This document shows, in pieces, positions 57,831 through 64,000 of a stretch of DNA of 64,000 bases. Origin of the DNA: Caryophanales bacterium UBA6877 (GTDB taxonomy: Bacteria > Bacillota_I > Bacilli_A > RFN20 > CAG-826); assembly GCA_002451465.1 (NCBI GenBank), contig DKCJ01000006.1, positions 14,861 to 78,860 of the forward strand, given 5' to 3'. Position 1 is the first letter of the stretch. Each line of letters begins with the position of its first letter. The translations under genes were made by a program, and so were the position numbers. Under the pieces are notes generated by a model. The model was not told the DNA's origin and did not search any database. It worked only from the letters and a program-made list of their open reading frames with translations.

Positions 57831-59093
57831 TTATTTTCCTCTTTTACTTAATACATCTTTTTCATATTGTTTAATATCGTTATAAAAATCATCATTTAAA
57901 CCTTGTCTTTTTAAATATTCTTCCCAAATATAACCAAAAGGTAATGTCTTAACTTTTTCTTGCATATACATAAGTTCAGTGAAATTAGCTTCTTCTTGTA
58001 ATTTCTTCATTTTTTCATTTGGTAATAATGCCGCGTATAAAAGAGCTTTTTCAACGCTTCTTTCACCAACAACCCAAGCAAGAATTCTATTAATTGAAGC
58101 ATCAAAATAATCAAGCCCAATAAGAACTTTATGATCAGCGTTGTTACGAATTATTTCTTTCGCAACTTCTTTTAATTCATCGCCAAAAATAACAACATGG
58201 TCAGAATCCCACCTTACTGGACGAGATACATGCAAAGCGACTTTATCATAAAAACAAAGCAAAGCAGAAATTTTATCAGAAACAGTTTCAGTAGGATGAT
58301 AGTGTCCCATATCCATTAAACATGTAATTCCTCTTGTTGCTGCATAATTTTGATAAAATTCACTTGATCCAACTGTGAAGGATTCAAGACCAATGCCAAA
58401 AACCTTGCTTTCTACTGTTGGAATAACAAATTTTTTATCATAATTTTTATCACCTAAAATTTCATCAAGTGATTCTTTTAATCTCAATCTAGGAGCTAAT
58501 CTATCTGCAGGAACATCCTTATATCCATCAGGAATCCAAATATTCATCATACATGGTGAATTAAATGCTTTACCAAATTCACTAGAAATTTCTAAACATC
58601 TTTTGCCATGTTCTATCCAAAACTTTCTTGTTTCTTCATCAGGCGAAGATAACGTTAAATTATTTTTAACTTTTGAAGAAGAGAAAAATGTAGGGTTAAA
58701 ATCAATACCATCTACACCAATTTCTTTGCCAAAATTTGTCCAAGTTTCAAAATATTTATATCGATATTCATCACGATTAACTTTTCCTAAATCTTCTTTT
58801 AAATCAGCATATGAAGCATGTAAATTTAATCTTTTTTTACCAGGCATTAAAGAAAAAGCTTCTTTAATATCTTCCATAAGTTCACTTTTGTTACGAGCTC
58901 TATAAGGATAATTTCCAGTTGCTTGAATTCCCCCACTTAAAGAGGCATTCCCTTCAAGTCCTAAAACATCATCTCCTTGCCAACAATGGACAGAAATAGG
59001 AATATTTTTTACTCTTTCAAGAGCTTTTTCAACATCTACTCCGATGAATTCATATTCCTTTTTTGCTTTTAAATAGTTTTCATTAACACTCAT
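57831..59093 (-). CDS. rhaA: L-rhamnose isomerase
   Basis: Isomerises L-rhamnose to L-rhamnulose with a divalent metal pair. The 420-residue TIM-barrel protein has ISVHCWQGDDVLGLEG near residue 35, RLNLHASYAD, the metal/substrate segments PTVESKVFGIGLESFTVGS and LMDMGHYHPTE, and VALHVSRPVRWDSDHVV. All are characteristic of RhaA. The start overlaps the rhaB stop as ATGA, with an AAGGAG site. No lactaldehyde reductase or mutarotase gene is in this locus. Confidence 0.96.
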   Translation of the reverse strand: MSVNENYLKAKKEYEFIGVDVEKALERVKNIPISVHCWQGDDVLGLEGNASLSGGIQATGNYPYRARNKSELMEDIKEAFSLMPGKKRLNLHASYADLKEDLGKVNRDEYRYKYFETWTNFGKEIGVDGIDFNPTFFSSSKVKNNLTLSSPDEETRKFWIEHGKRCLEISSEFGKAFNSPCMMNIWIPDGYKDVPADRLAPRLRLKESLDEILGDKNYDKKFVIPTVESKVFGIGLESFTVGSSEFYQNYAATRGITCLMDMGHYHPTETVSDKISALLCFYDKVALHVSRPVRWDSDHVVIFGDELKEVAKEIIRNNADHKVLIGLDYFDASINRILAWVVGERSVEKALLYAALLPNEKMKKLQEEANFTELMYMQEKVKTLPFGYIWEEYLKRQGLNDDFYNDIKQYEKDVLSKRGK

Positions 59094-60508
59094 ATATTTT
59101 CTCCTTTATATCCTTTTGGATAATACATTTTTGTTTCGATCGACCTTGATATATCGTTTCTTCCTTCAACTACATCTTTAATATCTTTTAAGGCAATAAA
59201 TTGAGCCATAGCATTACCAAAAATTGTTGCTTCAGAAGAACCAATTATTACTTTCATATTACATTCATCGGCTAATAATTGATTTAGCACTTCTGCTTGA
59301 TTACCTCCTCCTACAATTACAATTGTATTGATTTTTTTAGAAGTAATTTCTTCAAGTTCTAATATAATTTGTTTATAAGTTTTAACCATTGATTTATAAA
59401 TTAATTTCATACATTCCCCAGCGGTTTTGGGTTTTTCTTGCTTTGTTAAAGTTAAATACTTATCTAGCTTGTTTAACATATCTCCTGGCGCCTCAAAGAT
59501 CGGATCATTAACATTTATAAAAGAATTTATATCTTTAGATTCTTTGATTAAAGAAGCAATTTTATTTAAAGGAATATCAATTCCTTTGTTTTTATAATCA
59601 TTTCTAATTTCGTTAATTAAAAACATGCCCATTGTATTTTTTAAAAGCCTTACAGATGAATTATATCCAATTTCATTTGTAAAATTATATTTACATGACT
59701 TTTCATTCATTATTGGCTCTTTTAATTCGACACCAATTAAAGACCATGTACCACTAGAAATATATACAAAATCTTTTTCGCCATTTGTTCCAAGAACAGC
59801 GCTAGCTGTATCATGACTTGGAACAGCAATAACTTTGATTTTTCTATTTGTATTAATTGGCAAAAACTCTTTGTTAAGATAACCATATAATTCACCAGCT
59901 TTAATGATTTTAGGGAAGATTTTTTCTGGTATATTTATTATATCTAAAAGAGTTTTTGCCATCTTCCCATCTTTTTTAATGTATAAAGACGTTGTCGAAG
60001 CATTTGTTTCTTCAAGCCTTGCCTCTCCTGTTAAAAAATATGCTATCAAATCCGGAATCATCAAAAATGAATCAACTTCACCAAAATTTGTTTTATCACA
60101 CGCTAATTGGAAAATTGTATTAAAATGGAGATTTTGTATACCAGTTTGAAAATAAAGATCATTAAATGATATCTTTTGTAAGACTTCTTTTCGCCCTAAA
60201 AAAGAATGAACATCTCTATAACAAATTGGATCATTTATTAGTTTACCATTTTTTAATAATCCATAATCAACGCCCCAAGTATCAATACCAATAGATTCAA
60301 TGTCTTTATTCTTGGCTAGAGCGACTTTAATACCTTCTTTTATATTATTAAGAAGATAATCAAAATCCCAACGAAGATAACCATCTTTATCATAATATGT
60401 CTTATTTAAAAATCTTGCATTTTCTTCGTAAGAAAATTGGTGATTTATATGTGTTATGGTCATGATGCGTCCACTAGTAGCACCTAGATCGATAGCTAAA
60501 ACTTTCAT
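59090..60508 (-). CDS. rhaB: Rhamnulokinase
   Basis: Phosphorylates L-rhamnulose at O-1. A 472-residue FGGY-family kinase with AIDLGATSGRIM at the N-terminus, SIGIDTWGVDYGLL, the sugar-site segment AVPSHDTASAVLGT, FVYISSGTWSLIGVEL and the nucleotide-site NTIVIVGGGNQAEVLNQLLAD motif. It is the first gene of rhaB-rhaA-rhaD. No Shine-Dalgarno sequence is visible before the ATG. Upstream, two ATGNNCAT palindromes may be operators. Isomer and kinase identity is supported by the neighbours. Confidence 0.94.
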   Translation of the reverse strand: MKVLAIDLGATSGRIMTITHINHQFSYEENARFLNKTYYDKDGYLRWDFDYLLNNIKEGIKVALAKNKDIESIGIDTWGVDYGLLKNGKLINDPICYRDVHSFLGRKEVLQKISFNDLYFQTGIQNLHFNTIFQLACDKTNFGEVDSFLMIPDLIAYFLTGEARLEETNASTTSLYIKKDGKMAKTLLDIINIPEKIFPKIIKAGELYGYLNKEFLPINTNRKIKVIAVPSHDTASAVLGTNGEKDFVYISSGTWSLIGVELKEPIMNEKSCKYNFTNEIGYNSSVRLLKNTMGMFLINEIRNDYKNKGIDIPLNKIASLIKESKDINSFINVNDPIFEAPGDMLNKLDKYLTLTKQEKPKTAGECMKLIYKSMVKTYKQIILELEEITSKKINTIVIVGGGNQAEVLNQLLADECNMKVIIGSSEATIFGNAMAQFIALKDIKDVVEGRNDISRSIETKMYYPKGYKGENI

Positions 60509-60546
60509 GATTAAATAATATCATAACCACTTATCATTTTCCATTA

Positions 60547-60615
60547 ATGCTCATTTTATTGAAAAACAACTATAAATTTTAAGCAAAACGAACAATAACA
60601 ATCAATAATGAACAT
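60547..60615. promoter_or_regulatory. Two ATGNNCAT repeats between rhaB and the LTD gene
   Basis: ATGCTCAT (60547-60554) and ATGAACAT (60608-60615), each within an AATGnnCATTTT context, lie 61 bases apart (about six helical turns) in the 220-nt divergent region. They could be binding sites for the DeoR-type regulator. The rest of the region is AT-rich without a clear promoter. Confidence 0.3.
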
Positions 60616-60728
60616 TTTTCATCTAAATTTTCCTTTTCGTCTTATATTTTCTTTACAATTCATTACAAACTCTTGATAGATTGTAAAACCATAAATCCGT
60701 AAACTAATTTTGTTATGAGAGGTATTTT

Positions 60729-63700
60729 ATGAAAAAAATTAGTTTGTTAGTATTGTCTTCCTTAATTAGTTTTAACACGCTAACTTTAGTAAGTACAAAA
60801 TTTAAAAAAACTAACGCAAACACAACTTCAAATAGCATTAGAATTAATGAAGTTGAATCAAAAGATCCAAATGGTGAAGATTGGATAGAAATTATTAATG
60901 TTGGAACTAGTGATGTTGATGTAAGTGGTTATTTTGTTAGCGATGAAAAAGGTTTAGAAAATTTAGAAAATAACGAAACAACTCCTATTAAAGAGGGAAC
61001 AATATTAAAAAGTAATGCTGTACTTGTTCTTGAAGGAAAAGTGAATTTTGAATTTGGCTTAGGAAAAGCAGATACCGCTAATCTTTATAATAAAAATAAA
61101 GAATTAATTGATACATTCACCTATACTACTCAAGCAACTGGAAGCTATTCAAGAGTTCCAGATGGTTTAGGTGATTTTGTTGATCAAACTTCAACCAAAG
61201 GTGAATTAAATATTGTAAAAGAAGATCCAAAAGAAGATACAACTAAAAACCTTGTAATAAACGAAGTTAATAGTCAACCTGACGATTGGATCGAACTTTA
61301 TAATAACAAAGATGTTGAAATTGATTTATCAAATTATGAATTAAGGGACAATAGTGATGATCATCGTTTTAAAATAAAAGAAGGAACAAAAATTGCTCCA
61401 AAAAGTTTTTATCTAGTTGATAATTCAACAATTGGTTTAATGTATGATGACACCACGAAAACATATGTTGAAGGAAAATATGACATTGGTCTAGGCGGAG
61501 GCGATTCAGTTAGACTTTATAACACAAAAGAAGAATTATTAGATGAATATTCTTGGACTGCACATGCAAGTTATAATGGAGATGGTGCTTTAGCAAGTTA
61601 TGGTCGCTATCCAGATGGAACCGGATCATTTACTTTAACAAAAGAAACAAAAGATAAAGCAAATGAATGGTATGCTCCACAAGTTAAAATCAACGAAATT
61701 GAATCTGATGATCCAAATGGTGGGGTAGATTACGTAGAAATAATAAATATTGGCACTACCGCCGTCGATATTTCTGGTTGGCACATTTATGATAGTGATA
61801 AACTAGCTAGAAAAAACGAAGTTACGCCAGTTAAAGATAACACTATTCTCGAACCAAAAAAGATATACGTTTTCGAACAAAATAAAGATTTTTCTTTTGG
61901 TTTAGGAAAATCTGATGAAGCAAATTTATATACAAAAGATGAAGTTTTAGTTGATTCTTATTCTTGGAAAGATGGACACGCAAATGGTGTCTTTGCACGT
62001 ATTCCAGATGGAACTGGTGAATTTATTGATTACCCAACACCAAGCAAAGGAAAATTAAATAAAGTAACAAGTCCAGTAGTCATAAATGAGGTCCAATCAA
62101 ACCCAAAAGAAGGCGAAAATGATTGGGTAGAACTTGCAAACCCAACTTCTGAGAAAATAGATGTTTCAAATTTCATTATCAAAGATAATAAAGATGAAGA
62201 TAGTTATATTATTAAAGAAGGCACTACTATTGAACCTTATGGATTTTTAGTAATAAATGATTTATCTTTTGGTCTTGGTAAAAATGATTCCGTTAGACTT
62301 TATGATAATAATTCAGAATTATTAGGAGAAACTACATGGAGTGGGCACACAAATCCTACTTGGGGATTGTATCCAAACTTCAACGGAAGTGAATATAAAA
62401 ACACAAAAGAAGAAACTCCAGGAAAACCTAATAAATTTGCAGATATTCCTGATCAAATTTCTTGGCCAGGCGATAATGAAATCGAGGTATTTGATAAAGA
62501 AAGTGTCTTTTTAGAAGATTCTTCTGGTTTAGATTTCTTTAACAATAAACTATATGCAGTTGATAATGGAACAGCCACGTTCTGGATATTAGATGTTAAT
62601 AAAGATGGTTCAATGAAATTCCATGATGGTTATTCTAAAGGTAAAAAAATTAAATTTATAAAAGATAAAGATAACACAAGTGCTAAAGGCCCTGATGCCG
62701 AAGGCATAACAGTTGATGATGAAGGAAAAGTATATTTAGCTTCTGAAAGAGATAATAGTAATAAAGGGGTTAACTATAACACTATTTTAATGGTTGATCC
62801 TAATACTCAAGAAAATGAAATTGTAGCTTCAAAAGAATGGGATTTAACTTCTTCATTACCTAATGTAAGTGCAAATATGGGTATTGAATCAGTAGAATAC
62901 GTTAACTTTAAAGATATTGAAGGCGCTATTTTAGATAAAAACACTAAAGAAACATTTGATATTAAAAATTATCCAAATTCAATAAATGATGGTATATTCT
63001 TCGTTGCTCTTGAAGATAATGGATTCGTTTATGCTTATGTATTAAATAATGATGGAACATACACTTTAATTAATGAATATGATTCAAAATTAGGTGGTGC
63101 TATGTCCATGGATTTTGATACGTATAATAAAGAATTATGGGTAATGAGTGATAATGGTTATAAAAATTTAGGAGCCAAGATTAAGTTTAATAACGGCACC
63201 ACAAGCGTTGAACATTTACTTCCACCAACTAAATTAAATGTTAATGGGAATTATGAAGGTTTTGCTATTAGTGATGTAAGTTATACTAGAAATGGAAAAC
63301 GTCCAGTTTATCGATTTGAAGATGGCGTTGCAAGCGGAGCTTTAACTATTGGAAGTATTGCTTCAGATTATAAGAAAAATTATGAAGTAAAAGGAAATAA
63401 AAATGAAATTGAAATAACTTCAGGAAATAATCTAGTTCTTACTATTGATGGTGATTTAAATGATTTGGTAAGCATTTATTTAGATGAAAAAGAAATAGTA
63501 AATAAAAATTCTTATAAAATCGATGTTTCTAACTCGACAATCACTATAAACAACGAATTCTTAAAGACTTTAGAAATAAAAGAACATACTATTAAAATCA
63601 AGATGGTTGATGGAGAAGGATCATTCAGTTTTAAATTAACAAAAGAAGAAACAAAACCAAATAATCCAGAAACTCCTAGTGAAGAAAATAAAGAAAGCAA

Positions 63701-63806
63701 TAACTCAAAAACTTATATTATAGTTACTATCGTTGCAGTTGTTTTAGTCATAATCTTAGGCGTTTTAGGAGTCTTCCTAAAAAAGAAATTCCACAAAAAT
63801 AAATAA
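60729..63806 (+). CDS. Surface protein with four lamin-tail-like domains and a membrane anchor
   Basis: A 1025-residue exported protein. A signal peptide (about 1-30) is followed by four lamin-tail domain (LTD) repeats at about 38-165, 175-310, 325-445 and 450-570. They are marked by INEVESKDPNGEDWIEIIN, INEVNSQPDDWIELYN, INEIESDDPNGGVDYVEIIN and INEVQSNPKEGENDWVELAN and by FGLGKxDxxxLY strands. Residues about 590-870 resemble a phytase-like esterase/propeller domain (GPDAEGITVDDEGKVYLASERD, YEGFAISD). A C-terminal membrane helix (TYIIVTIVAVVLVIILGVLG) and basic tail anchor it. A GAGAGGT site precedes the ATG. Binding partner or substrate unknown. It stands alone, divergent from rhaB. Confidence 0.85.
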   Translation: MKKISLLVLSSLISFNTLTLVSTKFKKTNANTTSNSIRINEVESKDPNGEDWIEIINVGTSDVDVSGYFVSDEKGLENLENNETTPIKEGTILKSNAVLVLEGKVNFEFGLGKADTANLYNKNKELIDTFTYTTQATGSYSRVPDGLGDFVDQTSTKGELNIVKEDPKEDTTKNLVINEVNSQPDDWIELYNNKDVEIDLSNYELRDNSDDHRFKIKEGTKIAPKSFYLVDNSTIGLMYDDTTKTYVEGKYDIGLGGGDSVRLYNTKEELLDEYSWTAHASYNGDGALASYGRYPDGTGSFTLTKETKDKANEWYAPQVKINEIESDDPNGGVDYVEIINIGTTAVDISGWHIYDSDKLARKNEVTPVKDNTILEPKKIYVFEQNKDFSFGLGKSDEANLYTKDEVLVDSYSWKDGHANGVFARIPDGTGEFIDYPTPSKGKLNKVTSPVVINEVQSNPKEGENDWVELANPTSEKIDVSNFIIKDNKDEDSYIIKEGTTIEPYGFLVINDLSFGLGKNDSVRLYDNNSELLGETTWSGHTNPTWGLYPNFNGSEYKNTKEETPGKPNKFADIPDQISWPGDNEIEVFDKESVFLEDSSGLDFFNNKLYAVDNGTATFWILDVNKDGSMKFHDGYSKGKKIKFIKDKDNTSAKGPDAEGITVDDEGKVYLASERDNSNKGVNYNTILMVDPNTQENEIVASKEWDLTSSLPNVSANMGIESVEYVNFKDIEGAILDKNTKETFDIKNYPNSINDGIFFVALEDNGFVYAYVLNNDGTYTLINEYDSKLGGAMSMDFDTYNKELWVMSDNGYKNLGAKIKFNNGTTSVEHLLPPTKLNVNGNYEGFAISDVSYTRNGKRPVYRFEDGVASGALTIGSIASDYKKNYEVKGNKNEIEITSGNNLVLTIDGDLNDLVSIYLDEKEIVNKNSYKIDVSNSTITINNEFLKTLEIKEHTIKIKMVDGEGSFSFKLTKEETKPNNPETPSEENKESNNSKTYIIVTIVAVVLVIILGVLGVFLKKKFHKNK

Positions 63807-63834
63807 TTAAAGATCAAAAAACAGCATTATATTA

Positions 63835-63866
63835 AAAAGGCATGATTTAGCAAAATCATGCCTTTT
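63835..63866. terminator. Terminator of the LTD protein gene
   Basis: AAAAGGCATGATTT (63835-63848) pairs perfectly with AAATCATGCCTTTT (63853-63866), a 14-bp stem with a 4-nt loop. It separates two convergent genes and may act on both. Confidence 0.9.
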
Positions 63867-63912
63867 ATCTATTAAGAATATTTGATAATGTTAGTAAATC
63901 AAGAATTTAACA

Positions 63913-64000
63913 TTATTTTACATAAAAATATACTTCAAGTGTATCACTACCAAGATTTACCACTTTAATTTTAAGAATATTATAGAAAGTTGAATAGAAA
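63913..64000 (-). CDS. C-terminal end of an unidentified gene
   Basis: On the minus strand one frame is open from the window edge for 28 codons and ends with TAA at 63915-63913. The other two frames have stops. The peptide is ILKIKVVNLGSDTLEVYFYVK at its end, a plausible beta-strand C-terminus. It is placed just beyond a bidirectional terminator, as expected for a convergent gene. Too short for identification. Confidence 0.4.
   Translation of the reverse strand, partial: FYSTFYNILKIKVVNLGSDTLEVYFYVK

Noticed and set aside
1..64000. Possible Mollicute with UGA read as Trp
   Set aside because: prfB is present with its TGA frameshift site, Trp codons in clear genes are TGG, and TGA ends genes such as rhaB and the polymerase fragment. 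Standard code fits.
1..64000. CRISPR array, tRNA or rRNA genes, insertion sequence or prophage
   Set aside because: No regularly spaced repeats, no tRNA T-loop or acceptor patterns, and no transposase, integrase or phage structural genes were seen.

Overview
The window is AT-rich chromosomal DNA from a low-GC, Gram-positive-type bacterium. It has no outer-membrane genes, but it has several lipobox lipoproteins, SecA and SecG. The housekeeping gene order follows Bacillota: dnaX-ybaB-recR-tmk-holB-ricT-rsmI, prfA-prmC-tsaC-rpiB and comFA-comFC. A complete prfB with its programmed frameshift at an in-frame TGA shows that UGA is a stop codon, so this is not a code-4 Mycoplasma/Spiroplasma-type Mollicute. 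Fermentative sugar use, oxygen-sensitive-looking Fe-S proteins and the lack of any respiratory genes suggest an anaerobic gut-type member of Bacilli/Erysipelotrichia or a standard-code relative of the Mollicutes. That placement is inference. No tRNA, rRNA, CRISPR array, transposase or prophage was recognised.

1-15.4 kb holds the end of a uvrX-yolD pair. A mostly minus-strand run of housekeeping genes follows: M29 aminopeptidase, folD, secG, uvrB, a YitT-type membrane protein, prfB, secA, comFC/comFA, rpiB, tsaC, prmC and prfA. Two mirror-image extended -10 promoters at 15.47-15.54 kb drive prfA leftward and the dnaX-rsmI replication/repair operon rightward (15.5-21.4 kb).

21.4-32.4 kb is again minus strand. 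It has two PII-like signalling proteins next to a duplicated DUF1538 membrane protein, an RluA pseudouridine synthase, pyrG and a ROK glucokinase. Small membrane proteins follow, including MntP, an HTH-membrane regulator and a DUF308 protein. The stretch ends with a module of an XRE regulator, an ImmA/IrrE-type protease and a DUF2130 coiled-coil protein, which has an operator-like promoter.

33.2-40.5 kb is the most unusual part. A NifU/IscU-like scaffold protein is paired with a GGGtGRT-family protein. After an M18 aminopeptidase come the nickel chaperones HypB and HypA, which flank a 969-residue Fe-S/FAD/NAD(P) oxidoreductase. No hydrogenase or other Hyp gene is visible. 41-47.5 kb has a structured intergenic region and an operon of three lipoproteins (two of them paralogues) plus one protein of unknown function.

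47.7-60.5 kb is a rhamnoside-use locus: an intracellular GH78 alpha-L-rhamnosidase, a GPH-family symporter, a GH3 beta-glucosidase, AraC- and DeoR-type regulators, and rhaD-rhaA-rhaB. A cre-like site lies in the divergent promoter region. The likely route is import of a rhamnosyl glycoside, intracellular cleavage, and rhamnose breakdown to dihydroxyacetone phosphate and lactaldehyde. The window ends with a large surface protein carrying four lamin-tail-like domains and the 3' end of one further gene.

Almost all genes are tightly packed. The noteworthy non-coding signals are a hairpin at the prfB frameshift site, a terminator embedded in rsmI, a pair of related palindromic elements at 35.0 and 41.3 kb, and a 92-nt multi-hairpin element at 30.0 kb.
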